DNA from: Alteromonas macleodii
Lineage (GTDB): Bacteria > Pseudomonadota > Gammaproteobacteria > Enterobacterales > Alteromonadaceae
Length of the DNA: 64,000 nt
Reading direction: 5' to 3'
Assembly (NCBI RefSeq): GCF_903772925.1
Contig: NZ_LR812090.1
Location: 4,167,802 to 4,231,801, forward strand
A program made the translations under genes and the position numbers. The notes below the pieces were generated by a model. That model was not told the DNA's origin. It did no database searches and saw nothing but the letters and a program-made list of their open reading frames with translations. Every line of letters begins with the position of its first letter. Position 1 is the stretch's first letter. Shown piece by piece: positions 1 to 8,048 of this stretch.

Positions 1-1
1 T

Positions 2-571
2 GAGCTAGCTACCTTGCCTGAACAACAAGCCAATGAGTTGGCAAATATAGAGAACACATATAGCGATCTCACTCAACAAATTGTAAGTCACAAAAGTAAT
101 GCTGAAGAGATAATTTATGCGCCCCGCAGCGGCGTAATTTCAGGCCTGCATGTTAGGACCGGTTATACGGTAGATAGCTCTCGACCTCTACTCACACTGC
201 TCCCTCAAAATGCTGACATTCAAGCGCGAATTGCGGTCCCCGTGCGCTCAGCAGGATTTTTGCGAGAAGGACAAGCCCTACATATACGATATGACGCCTT
301 CCCTTATCAAAAGTTTGGTGTGCAGTTAGGCGAGATAGTCAATATTTCCTCGTCGCTTGTCTTACCGGAAGAACTTGCCGATGTACCTATTTCAATTAGC
401 GAGCCAGCCTACTTGGTTACTGCCACCTTAGATACAAACGAAGTATTGGCTTACGGCAACAGTATTTCATTGAAAGCAGGCATGACATTTTCGGCAGATG
501 TTCAATTAAGTCAACGCACGCTTATGGAATGGTTAATGGAACCGCTTTATAGCATTAAAGGGAAGCTGTAA
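2..571 (+). CDS. HlyD-family membrane fusion protein (5'-truncated by window edge)
   Basis: This is the C-terminal part of a periplasmic adaptor (membrane fusion protein) for an ABC exporter; the reading frame is open through base 2, so the true start lies to the left. Visible are the end of a coiled-coil (first ~35 residues), a lipoyl/barrel segment (IIYAPRSGVISGLHVRTGY) and a beta-barrel domain ending with a short C-terminal membrane-proximal tail. The spacing to the exporter gene is 2 bases, so they are one operon. In the family this protein links an inner-membrane exporter to a TolC-like outer membrane channel; no TolC is seen in this window. Its place beside a C39-peptidase ABC protein says it serves peptide export rather than drug efflux. 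Confidence 0.9.
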   Translation, partial: ELATLPEQQANELANIENTYSDLTQQIVSHKSNAEEIIYAPRSGVISGLHVRTGYTVDSSRPLLTLLPQNADIQARIAVPVRSAGFLREGQALHIRYDAFPYQKFGVQLGEIVNISSSLVLPEELADVPISISEPAYLVTATLDTNEVLAYGNSISLKAGMTFSADVQLSQRTLMEWLMEPLYSIKGKL

Positions 572-573
572 TC

Positions 574-2850
574 ATGATGAGTTCAACACACCCTCTTTCG
601 GTACAACTATTTCATACAACAAGCAGGGTACCGGTTATTTTGCAAAGCGAAGCGGCTGAGTGCGGGCTTGCTTGTATGGCAATGATTGCACAGTACTACT
701 CTGACAAGCGAGATCTCAATACTTTGCGTCAAAGCATATCCGTGTCATTGCGAGGAACAACTCTAAAAGACGTAATGCGAATTGCCAGTGACTTAGGCTT
801 TCAAACCCGAGCGGTAAAGATAGAAATGGAGCATCTTGCTCAGCTATCTTGTCCAGCTATTTTGCACTGGGATATGAATCACTTTGTTGTTTTGACAAAA
901 GTAAGAGGGAAGCATATTTTCGTTAATGATCCCGCGCTAGGAAAAAGAAAGCTCAATTTTGCAGAAGCCTCAAAATACGTCACGGGGATCGCGCTTGAGG
1001 TCTCACCAAGTGACACATTTAGCCCAAAAAAATCTGCGCCCCAACTTGGGCTTACTCAGTTTTTCTCCCGCGCCATTGGCTTTAAACGTAACCTCCTAAC
1101 CCTTTTCGCCTTATCGGTAGTGCTGCAGATTTTTGCCCTTGCTGCACCCTACTACATGCAAACAGTGGTAGACGATGTATTAATTTACAACAACGATGCT
1201 TTGCTCAAAGCTCTCGCTATTGGCTTTACTTTATTACTGGTTATAGAAACCTTTACAAGCGGTATAAGAAAGTTCGTTATCTTGTCCGTTTCATCCAGCC
1301 TACAGCTACAAATGTCTGCCTCTGTATTTAAACATCTTTTAGCTCTTCCCTTGGACTATTTTGATAAACGCCATATTGGTGATGTGGTATCGCGCTTTGG
1401 TTCCTTGGCTAGCATTCGGGAGTTTTTAACAACAGGGGTCGTTACCGCCATGCTAGATGGAATAATGGCAGTCGTTACCTTGGCGGTGATGAGTTTATAT
1501 TCGTTCAAACTCACTTTGGTTGTCGTGGTAATCATGCTTATCTATCTGGCCATTCGTTTGGGACTCCTGCCATTTATAAAAAGGCATACCACAGAGCGCA
1601 TTGCCTTGGCAGCATCTGAGCAAAGCCACTTTATGGAAAGTGTACGGGCAATTTTACCTATTCGCGTGTATGGACAAGAAATACAGCGTCACGGCATTTG
1701 GCAAAACAAGCTAGTTGCAACGCTTAATAAAGACATCACCTTAGGGAAATTTAATATAGGTAGCGCACTTGCAAACCAATTGCTATTCGGTGTTGAAAAC
1801 TTGGTCGTTGTTTATATTGGCGCGAACCTTGTCATGCAAGGTTCCCTTTCAATAGGCATGTTGCTAGCTTTTATGGCATATAAGACAAGGTTTGTAGGTG
1901 CTATCGACGGTATAGTTAACAAGCTTATTGAGCTTAATATGCTAGGCGTTCATTTCAACCGCTTAAGCGATATTTTACTTACACCAGTAGAGCAAAAAAC
2001 TAAAGTTCAGCCGCTATATAACACTGAGCGTTCGCTCGGCGTACACAGTACACATACGCGTAACCGCTCGGCTCCTACCTCAGATTCACTTAACTCTCCC
2101 CTATTCCACCAGCCCAATGCTGACTTGCTGGAAAGTAGCACATTCGACGGTAGCGCTATGACAAGTGCTACCGCGCTTAGGGTGAAGTCACTTAGCTACC
2201 GCTATGGGGAAAATAGCGAGTGGGTATTTAAAAACCTGACACTTTCAGTAAAAACCGGTGAAATCGTAGCCATTATAGGTGGCAGCGGCTGTGGTAAAAG
2301 CACGCTGCTGAAGTGCTTAATGGGCCTGTATCCAGCCTCGCAAGGTAGCTTAGAACACCCTAGTACTGTAAACCCTGTCATCGCTTCTGTGCTTCAAGAG
2401 GACGCCTGCTTAAGCGGCACTATAGGCCAAAATATCTGTTGTTTTGAAGAAGTCCCCAACCTCAAGAAAATGGTTTATGTTGCACAACTTGCCTGTATCC
2501 ATCACGACATTATGCACATGCCTATGCAATATCACTCGCTGGTAGGCGATATGGGTAGCAGCTTAAGCGGTGGACAAAAGCAGCGCTTGCTTTTAGCGAG
2601 AGCGCTATATCAAGAGCCCGACATTTTGTTCTTAGACGAAGCAAGTAGCCATTTAGATATGGCCAATGAGGCGCAGATAAATCACCACCTCAAATCCTTG
2701 AATATGACCCGAATTATTGTGGCTCACCGCCCCCAATCTATCGCCATGGCAGACAAAGTTTATCGCCTAGAACAAGGCACATTACAACCATGCTCTCCCT
2801 CTGAAGTAACAGGAAGCGCAACATCTGGTAAACACGGAGAAACACTATGA
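574..2850 (+). CDS. peptidase-containing ABC transporter (C39 leader peptidase + exporter)
   Basis: A bacteriocin-type exporter that cuts double-glycine leaders and pumps the mature peptide out. Order of parts: C39 papain-like peptidase at ~15-145 with catalytic Cys30 (AAECGLAC), His103 (NHFVVL) and Asp119 (NDPALG); six-helix ABC membrane domain at ~165-460; nucleotide-binding domain from ~540 with Walker A GGSGCGKST at 569-577, signature LSGGQ at 664-668 and Walker B ILFLDE at 684-689. All catalytic residues are present, so it should be active. A long Ser/Thr/Pro-rich linker (~485-535) joins membrane and nucleotide-binding domains. It starts 2 bases after the HlyD gene and overlaps the next gene by 4 bases (ATGA). 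The peptide with a matching Gly-Gly leader lies 350 bases downstream. Confidence 0.95.
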   Translation: MMSSTHPLSVQLFHTTSRVPVILQSEAAECGLACMAMIAQYYSDKRDLNTLRQSISVSLRGTTLKDVMRIASDLGFQTRAVKIEMEHLAQLSCPAILHWDMNHFVVLTKVRGKHIFVNDPALGKRKLNFAEASKYVTGIALEVSPSDTFSPKKSAPQLGLTQFFSRAIGFKRNLLTLFALSVVLQIFALAAPYYMQTVVDDVLIYNNDALLKALAIGFTLLLVIETFTSGIRKFVILSVSSSLQLQMSASVFKHLLALPLDYFDKRHIGDVVSRFGSLASIREFLTTGVVTAMLDGIMAVVTLAVMSLYSFKLTLVVVVIMLIYLAIRLGLLPFIKRHTTERIALAASEQSHFMESVRAILPIRVYGQEIQRHGIWQNKLVATLNKDITLGKFNIGSALANQLLFGVENLVVVYIGANLVMQGSLSIGMLLAFMAYKTRFVGAIDGIVNKLIELNMLGVHFNRLSDILLTPVEQKTKVQPLYNTERSLGVHSTHTRNRSAPTSDSLNSPLFHQPNADLLESSTFDGSAMTSATALRVKSLSYRYGENSEWVFKNLTLSVKTGEIVAIIGGSGCGKSTLLKCLMGLYPASQGSLEHPSTVNPVIASVLQEDACLSGTIGQNICCFEEVPNLKKMVYVAQLACIHHDIMHMPMQYHSLVGDMGSSLSGGQKQRLLLARALYQEPDILFLDEASSHLDMANEAQINHHLKSLNMTRIIVAHRPQSIAMADKVYRLEQGTLQPCSPSEVTGSATSGKHGETL

Positions 2851-3158
2851 AAAACCATGAAGTAAGAGAACCCGCAGTATTGATGACAGCTGCTGAGCGT
2901 ATGCAAATAGATGCGAGTGGCATTACCGCTCGTGACACCGTTATTCCCATGGACTGTCTATCGAAACGTGAGCTACAGGTAGTACACAAAATAATGGAAG
3001 GCCGCTCTAACAAAGTGATCGCCTCTGAGCTATTTATCAGCGAGCGAACCGTTAAGTTTCACTGCGCCAACATTTATAAAAAACTCAATATCAGTAGCCG
3101 TTCAGCACTTATCGCCTGCTGCTTTAGAACCCTTTACCGAGAAGTGGTTTCGCTTTAA
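2847..3158 (+). CDS. LuxR/GerE-type helix-turn-helix protein, stand-alone
   Basis: A 103-residue protein made of a ~33-residue N-terminal tail and a GerE DNA-binding domain at ~35-95 (LSKRELQVVHKIMEG, then ERTVKFHCANIYKKLN, the recognition helix region). There is no receiver or autoinducer-binding domain, which full NarL/LuxR regulators have. Its ATG overlaps the exporter stop (ATGA), so it is translationally coupled to the export genes. The likely role, inferred from position, is control of the adjacent peptide cluster. The target site cannot be named from this sequence. Confidence 0.85.
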   Translation: MKNHEVREPAVLMTAAERMQIDASGITARDTVIPMDCLSKRELQVVHKIMEGRSNKVIASELFISERTVKFHCANIYKKLNISSRSALIACCFRTLYREVVSL

Positions 3159-3205
3159 GCGCATCCACTTTTTAACTCAACACGCCACTACAAGGAGCGT
3201 ACTTT

Positions 3206-3427
3206 ATGAAACACCATCAACCAAATAACAACCAACTAAATCTAAACCAACCAGAAAGCACCGAGCCCGTTGCTTTAGCGGAAGCTCAGCTGTTTGAGGT
3301 ATCCGGCGGTCTACGCATTCGTTTAAGCGATACCGTACCGGTAGTCGGCCCTAGCCCCAAAGAGCCGGTTTATATAACCATGGCTATTGGTGAAGGCGGC
3401 GGCAAACTACCGGATATTTTGTCATAG
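3206..3427 (+). CDS. candidate RiPP precursor with double-glycine leader
   Basis: A 73-residue peptide with a strong ribosome binding site (AAGGAG, 3193-3198). The first 35 residues are Asn/Gln-rich, then turn into a helix-like stretch ending in AEAQLFEVSGG, a classical double-glycine leader end for C39 peptidases. Cutting after Gly35 would leave a 38-residue core. The core has no Cys, so lanthipeptide or sactipeptide chemistry is ruled out. It has Ser41, Thr43, Ser50, Thr58 and Ser73 as hydroxyl donors, Lys52 and Lys67 as amines, and Asp42, Glu53, Glu63 and Asp70 as acids, which is what an ATP-grasp ligase needs for ester or amide side-chain links. It lies between the exporter operon and an ATP-grasp gene. 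No microviridin leader motif (PFFARFL-like) and no marinostatin-like core motif is seen. The family is not recognised; the function is inferred from context. Confidence 0.75.
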   Translation: MKHHQPNNNQLNLNQPESTEPVALAEAQLFEVSGGLRIRLSDTVPVVGPSPKEPVYITMAIGEGGGKLPDILS

Positions 3428-3539
3428 CTCTAACCCCTTAGCGTCAGCATATGGATAGCCAGTGTTTACGATCTGTCCATGTGTTGCGCTTTTGACAAAC
3501 AGATGTACTTAATCGATAACCCATTAGCAAGGAGCGCGA

Positions 3540-4538
3540 ATGCACGTTGCACTTTTAGGAAGTGAGCAAGACCCACAAATTCAACACGTAGCGAAGGCGC
3601 TTAGTCAAACAGCTACCCCTTTTTATATCGCTAATACGCAACAATTCGGTTCAGCCTGGAGTATTAGCTATGACCCTGATTTTGATGACGGATTGGTTCA
3701 TTTCAATTCAACGACACTATGTGACCAACCCAGAGTGACTTTTTCGAACACCAAAGCAGCCTATTGGCATGAATATTTGCCGGGGACTTCGTTGACAGCA
3801 TCAGGTGAGAAGAGTCGTCCCGATCACGCTTTGGATAACAAAATTGAGCCCGAAAAGCCTTATGATAATCCACCTAAACTGCTAGAAAATGCTACTTGGA
3901 CCGAGCAAGAACGGGCAAGCACTTTACTTTGTTGGTTTAGCTATAGCGACATCAAATGGGTCAATTCTATCGATGCCGTGAGAAGCCACCAATGTAAGCC
4001 TTATCAATCACGCATTGCTGGCAAGTTAGGTGCACATATACCCTACACCTTTGTTGGCAATGCCCCCGAAGTCGCCTCTCAGTTTTGCAACAACATGCGA
4101 GAAGTTATTTATAAGCCGGTGCGCGGGGGGCGCACGGTACAATTTGTAAACAAACAACCTAATATGCGCCCGCTCCTAAATACACTTTTAAATGAGCGCC
4201 CTGTGACCTTTCAAAAATACATTATGGGCGAAAATGTACGTAGCTATGTGCTTGGCAATGATGTGCTAAGCGTACAAATCGACTCAAGCGAACTAGATTA
4301 TAGAAACGACGACAATGCCAGTGTGTCTGTGACTATTATCCCAAACGAGGTGCAGCGTATGGCTATTAAAATTTGCCAAGCGTTAGGCATGCATTGGTGC
4401 GCAATCGACTGGCGTAGAAGTGCGAAGGGAAAGTACTTTTTTCTAGAGGCAAACCCCAGTCCTTATTTCCTTAAAGTAGAGAACGATACCGGCCTGAATA
4501 TAACAGACAAATTGGTGGCACTGCTTTTAAAACATTAG
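3540..4538 (+). CDS. RimK/MvdD-like ATP-grasp peptide ligase
   Basis: A 332-residue ATP-grasp enzyme related to the graspetide (microviridin) ligases and RimK. The first ~140 residues form a variable N-terminal domain; a substrate-binding stretch follows (WVNSIDAVRSHQCKPYQSRI), then the ATP-grasp core with Lys192 (VIYKPVRGGR), the adenine-binding region (TFQKYIMGENVRSYVLG), and the metal-binding end with Glu303 and Asn305 in FLEANPSPYF. The start has an AAGGAG ribosome site at 3530. Known family members join side-chain carboxylates of a precursor to Ser/Thr/Lys side chains at the cost of ATP. The nearest possible substrate is the Gly-Gly peptide 112 bases upstream. It could alternatively add a free amino acid, as RimK does, but gene context favours peptide modification. 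Confidence 0.85.
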   Translation: MHVALLGSEQDPQIQHVAKALSQTATPFYIANTQQFGSAWSISYDPDFDDGLVHFNSTTLCDQPRVTFSNTKAAYWHEYLPGTSLTASGEKSRPDHALDNKIEPEKPYDNPPKLLENATWTEQERASTLLCWFSYSDIKWVNSIDAVRSHQCKPYQSRIAGKLGAHIPYTFVGNAPEVASQFCNNMREVIYKPVRGGRTVQFVNKQPNMRPLLNTLLNERPVTFQKYIMGENVRSYVLGNDVLSVQIDSSELDYRNDDNASVSVTIIPNEVQRMAIKICQALGMHWCAIDWRRSAKGKYFFLEANPSPYFLKVENDTGLNITDKLVALLLKH

Positions 4539-4747
4539 GGTTAGATTAATTCTAAGTGCCTAACTCTTTCGGGTTGTTTCAGGCTTCAAAATTAAAAGAG
4601 CTTATGCGGGATTGTACTATGAAGTTCCTCTATACATTAGAAGCCGAAATGCGCGATGTCCTGAGGCACAGAGGTAATGCATTTGCATTACTTTTGTTGT
4701 CGTACTAAAATTTGAAGTAACCCGATTTGTATATTTTAGAGATTGTT

Positions 4748-5077
4748 ATGACACGCGTTGCTTTAGAAACGGAATCAACACTTACCGAACGTTTTCAAAC
4801 TACAGTGCCTAGTTCTGTTCGACAGGCATTACGTTTAAGCAAAAAAGACAAAATTAAATATGCCATTCAGGCTGACGGTAGCGTTGTTATATCGCGTGTA
4901 GAAACACAAAAAAGCGATCCCATAATTGGTGAGTTTTTGGCGTTCATTGCTCGTGATATCCAGGCTAATCCAGAAAAGGTAGAACCGTTATCTACAAGCA
5001 TGCGTGAGAGCGTGAGTGAATTGATTCAAGGTGTTGAGGTTGACCTAGACGCTCCTTTGTTGGATGAGGACGAGTAA
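4748..5077 (+). CDS. prlF: antitoxin PrlF (AbrB/SpoVT fold)
   Basis: This is the labile antitoxin of a PrlF/YhaV type II toxin-antitoxin pair. The start MTRVALETESTLTERFQTTV matches the swapped-hairpin AbrB DNA-binding fold; an in-frame ATG at 4727 would add seven residues but lacks family support. The second half carries the PrlF hallmark IGEFLAFIARDIQANPEK and an acidic tail (DAPLLDEDE). The toxin gene follows within a few bases. As in E. coli, the complex is expected to repress its own promoter in the 209 bases after the ATP-grasp gene. Its position between the peptide cluster and core genes suggests it is part of the same accessory block. Confidence 0.9.
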   Translation: MTRVALETESTLTERFQTTVPSSVRQALRLSKKDKIKYAIQADGSVVISRVETQKSDPIIGEFLAFIARDIQANPEKVEPLSTSMRESVSELIQGVEVDLDAPLLDEDE

Positions 5078-5079
5078 GT

Positions 5080-5553
5080 TTGGAAAAAGCGATACCAATG
5101 GTCATAAACGGTTGGACACTCTATGCTCATCCACTATTTAAAGATCAGTATCTCAGTCTTAAAGTTCAGGTTGAAGCTTTACGGGAAAAAGATCCGCAAA
5201 ATTACAAAAAGAAAAATGTAACTAAGCGATTAGCTGCTATCCAAAGACTGGCCTTTGAACTCATACCCCATGATCCTACTCACGCAAATTTCCGCCAAGT
5301 GAATACATTAGGCGATGACAATAAACACTGGTTTCGAGCAAAGTTTTTTCAACAGTATCGACTTTTTTTTCGTTTCCACCTTGAATCAAAGGTTATTGTA
5401 TATGCATGGGTGAATGACGACACAAACAAGCGAGCCTATGGAAGTAAAACAGATGCTTATAAAGTTTTTGAAAAGATGGTGAAATCTGGTCACCCACCAA
5501 AAGAATGGAAGGATCTTTTAAAAGCAGCTAAGAATGAACTTCTCCCACTTTAA
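5080..5553 (+). CDS. yhaV: toxin YhaV (RelE-superfamily ribonuclease)
   Basis: The toxin partner of PrlF; in E. coli YhaV is a ribosome-dependent mRNA-cleaving RNase of the RelE fold. Family landmarks visible: INGWTLYAHPLF near the N terminus, FRAKFFQQYRLFFRF, VIVYAWVNDD, KRAYGSKTDAYKVFEKM and GHPPKEWKDLL. Length 157 residues is close to the ~154 of E. coli. Two starts are possible: TTG at 5080 preceded by GAGGACGAG, or ATG at 5098 (MVINGWTL); the former gives an N-terminal tail like that of E. coli YhaV. The frame is complete, so the pair looks functional. Confidence 0.9.
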   Translation: MEKAIPMVINGWTLYAHPLFKDQYLSLKVQVEALREKDPQNYKKKNVTKRLAAIQRLAFELIPHDPTHANFRQVNTLGDDNKHWFRAKFFQQYRLFFRFHLESKVIVYAWVNDDTNKRAYGSKTDAYKVFEKMVKSGHPPKEWKDLLKAAKNELLPL

Positions 5554-5693
5554 ACCGCCTGCTTATTTTCTTTTAGCTAATAGTCTCACTATTGCTTTGA
5601 GTTTAGGCACATTCATGCATTGCCATCCATGACACCTAACAGTATACAATTTCTGATTTACAAATTGACGACTTGGTTTGCTTAAAAAATAAT

Positions 5694-5742
5694 GAAGCCT
5701 CCCCTATAGTTGGGCAATGACCCAACTATAGGAAGAGGCTTC
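5694..5742. terminator. bidirectional terminator between yhaV and hslU
   Basis: A long perfect hairpin, with arms containing CCTATAGTTGGG and CCCAACTATAGG and flanked by GAAGCCTC/GAGGCTTC, sits between the convergent yhaV and hslU genes. An A-run upstream (5684-5690) gives a U-run for the minus-strand transcript. It would end hslVU transcription and separate the accessory block from core genes. Confidence 0.75.
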
Positions 5743-5756
5743 TACTTAGCGATTAA

Positions 5757-7085
5757 TTATAGGATGAAACGCGATAGGTCTTCGTTGTCCACCAAGGTTT
5801 CTAGGTGGCTGTTAACGTAATCTGCATCAATCACGAAGCTCTCACCGCTTTTTTCAGAAGCATCAAACGAAATATCTTCCATTAGGCGTTCAAGCACCGT
5901 GTGCAAGCGACGTGCGCCAATGTTTTCGGTGCGCTCGTTCACCTGCCATGCTGCTTCTGCAATACGCTGAATGCCCGAATCATCGAAGCTGATATCAACT
6001 CCTTCCGTTTTCATTAACGCAACATACTGCTGAGTTAATGATGCATTTGGCTCGGTAAGAATACGTTTAAAGTCACCTACTTTCAGCGCAGCAAGCTCAA
6101 CACGAATAGGCAGTCGACCCTGAAGTTCTGGGATAAGGTCAGACGGCTTGCTCATTTGGAATGCACCTGAAGCAATAAACAAGATATGGTCGGTTTTAAC
6201 CATACCGTGTTTCGTCGATACTGTAGAGCCTTCTACAAGTGGAAGCAGGTCACGCTGTACGCCTTCACGAGACACATCGCCTGACGTATTGCCTTCACGC
6301 TTACAAATTTTGTCAATTTCATCGACAAACACAATACCGTGCTGTTCTACTGACTCAATTGCTTTTTCTTTCAAATCTTCTTGATTTACAAGGCGTGCTG
6401 CCTCTTCTTCAATAAGCAGTTTGAACGCTTCTTTAATTTTCAGCTTCTTCTTTTTCTTTTGCGAACCCGACAAGTTTTGGAACATGCCTTGAAGCTGATT
6501 AGTCATTTCTTCCATACCAGGAGGCGCCATAATTTCTACGCCCATCTGTGGAAGTGCTACGTCAATTTCAATTTCTTTGTCGTCTAAATCGCCCTGACGT
6601 AGCTTCTTGCGAAATGCTTGGCGTGTGCCGCGATCTTCGACGTCTTCTTTGTTGCCCCACGCGTCTTCTGGTGGAGGAAGCAAAACGTCTAAAATGCGCT
6701 CTTCCGCGGCTTCTTCAGCACGGAATTTCACTTTCTTCATTTCGTTTTCTTTCGTCATTTTTACCGCGATGTCGGCTAAATCACGAATGATAGTTTCAAC
6801 TTCTTTACCTACATAGCCCACCTCGGTGAACTTTGTCGCTTCAACTTTAATGAAAGGTGCGTTAGCAAGTTTAGCTAGACGGCGAGCGATTTCAGTTTTA
6901 CCCACCCCCGTTGGACCAATCATCAAAATATTTTTTGGCGTAACTTCTTGGCGCAGCTCAGGCTCAAGCTGCATACGACGCCAGCGGTTTCTAAGTGCAA
7001 TAGATACGGCGCGCTTGGCATCTTGTTGACCGATAATGTGTCGGTCTAACTCGTGAACAATTTCTCTTGGTGTCATCTCAGACAT
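5757..7085 (-). CDS. hslU: ATP-dependent protease ATPase subunit HslU
   Basis: The AAA+ unfoldase of the HslUV (ClpYQ) protease, which feeds unfolded proteins to HslV in the cytoplasm. The start [10 protein letters not shown] at 7085 matches the family; an upstream in-frame ATG would add seven residues. Walker A GPTGVGKT is at 57-64, the inserted I domain lies around 110-240 (highly charged, with [13 protein letters not shown]), Walker B VDEIDK follows, and the protein ends in EDLSRFIL, the C-terminal tail that docks into HslV and opens it. 443 residues is the usual length. It lies 82 bases after hslV on the same strand and is expected to be co-transcribed from the heat-shock promoter at 7781-7809. 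Confidence 0.98.
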   Translation of the reverse strand: MSEMTPREIVHELDRHIIGQQDAKRAVSIALRNRWRRMQLEPELRQEVTPKNILMIGPTGVGKTEIARRLAKLANAPFIKVEATKFTEVGYVGKEVETIIRDLADIAVKMTKENEMKKVKFRAEEAAEERILDVLLPPPEDAWGNKEDVEDRGTRQAFRKKLRQGDLDDKEIEIDVALPQMGVEIMAPPGMEEMTNQLQGMFQNLSGSQKKKKKLKIKEAFKLLIEEEAARLVNQEDLKEKAIESVEQHGIVFVDEIDKICKREGNTSGDVSREGVQRDLLPLVEGSTVSTKHGMVKTDHILFIASGAFQMSKPSDLIPELQGRLPIRVELAALKVGDFKRILTEPNASLTQQYVALMKTEGVDISFDDSGIQRIAEAAWQVNERTENIGARRLHTVLERLMEDISFDASEKSGESFVIDADYVNSHLETLVDNEDLSRFIL

Positions 7086-7167
7086 GAATAAACCCTTTTC
7101 TAACAATACTTGTTGTACTTGCTACGCAGACGAGCGACAACAAGCCAATAATAGCTTTCGCTATTAC

Positions 7168-7692
7168 TTAGTAATCTAGTACATCAACCGTTTGGCTATG
7201 GTTAGTGAATACGCAAATATCACCGGCAATGGTCAGCGACTTTTCAGCAATTTCCTTAGCGCTTAACTCGGTATTATCTAAAAGTGCAGTAGCCGCTGCT
7301 TGGGCGTAGTTACCGCCAGAGCCGATAGCGATAAGGTCTTGCTCTGGCTGCACTACGTCACCATTACCGGTAATGATAAATGACGCCGTTTCATCGGCTA
7401 CGGCAAGCAGGGCTTCGAGTTTGCGTAGCGCCCTGTCAGTCCGCCAGTCTTTGGCAAGTTCAACCGCCGCTTTGGTTAAATGGCCTTGGTGCGCTTCAAG
7501 CTTCGCTTCAAAGCGCTCAAATAGCGTAAACGCGTCGGCCGTGCCGCCCGCAAATCCCGCTAGAATTTTGTCGTGGTACAAACGGCGCACCTTGCGCGCA
7601 TTCCCTTTCATTACTGTGTTGCCCAGTGATACCTGTCCGTCACCGGCCATTACCACTTGATTCCCACGTCGTACAGATACAATCGTTGTCAC
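7168..7692 (-). CDS. hslV: ATP-dependent protease catalytic subunit HslV
   Basis: The proteasome-like peptidase of HslUV. The correct start is the GTG at 7692, giving (M)TTIVSVRR: removal of the initiator exposes Thr2, the catalytic N-terminal nucleophile, and a GGGGA ribosome site sits 6-7 bases upstream. A longer open frame to 7779 would bury the threonine and cannot be right. Core motifs include [36 protein letters not shown] and [12 protein letters not shown]. 174 residues is the usual length. It precedes hslU in an operon with a sigma-32 promoter. Confidence 0.98.
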   Translation of the reverse strand: MTTIVSVRRGNQVVMAGDGQVSLGNTVMKGNARKVRRLYHDKILAGFAGGTADAFTLFERFEAKLEAHQGHLTKAAVELAKDWRTDRALRKLEALLAVADETASFIITGNGDVVQPEQDLIAIGSGGNYAQAAATALLDNTELSAKEIAEKSLTIAGDICVFTNHSQTVDVLDY

Positions 7693-8048
7693 GTTATTTC
7701 CCCGTTTAGCTGGGCGCTGCTGCGTTTTATACGTACCTTTTAGCGGAACTAGGGCAGCAGCGTAATAATTCAATAACAAATAAGTGGGGGAAGGCTTTTT
7801 AATTTCAAGGGTAGGATAGAATTATGTGCGCTCAGCGCTGCTTACTATATGGGCTTAGCGCTGACGGTGCTTATTGAATATGTCATTTATCGAGCGCATA
7901 CTTTCGCCAATACAGCCTATGGCCAATTGAAATAATGCCTAAGAAATAGAGCACAGATAAAGTAGCAACATTGAAGTCGCTACATAAATGTTGCTCGCCT
8001 AGAAGCGAGCTCGTTCTTTGCTGTCTGATAGCGCTCTGGAAAGAGCTG
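7693..8048. other. intergenic region ftsN-hslV
   Basis: 356 bases between two minus-strand genes. Besides the hslVU heat-shock promoter and leader at its left end I see no supported gene; the small open frames here lack ribosome sites and family resemblance. Confidence 0.6.
7781..7809 (-). promoter_or_regulatory. sigma-32 heat-shock promoter of hslVU
   Basis: Read on the minus strand, CTTGAAA (7809-7803) is followed after 13 bases by CCCCACTTA (7789-7781). This matches the RpoH consensus CTTGAAA-N(11-16)-CCCCATnTA at all but one informative position. The predicted transcript starts about 80 bases before the hslV GTG. hslVU is a classical RpoH target and rpoH lies in this same window. Confidence 0.8.

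Noticed and set aside
7693..7779. Longer N-terminus for HslV starting at 7779
   Set aside because: It would bury the catalytic threonine, which must become the N-terminus; the GTG at 7692 with GGGGA is right, and the heat-shock promoter lies just upstream.
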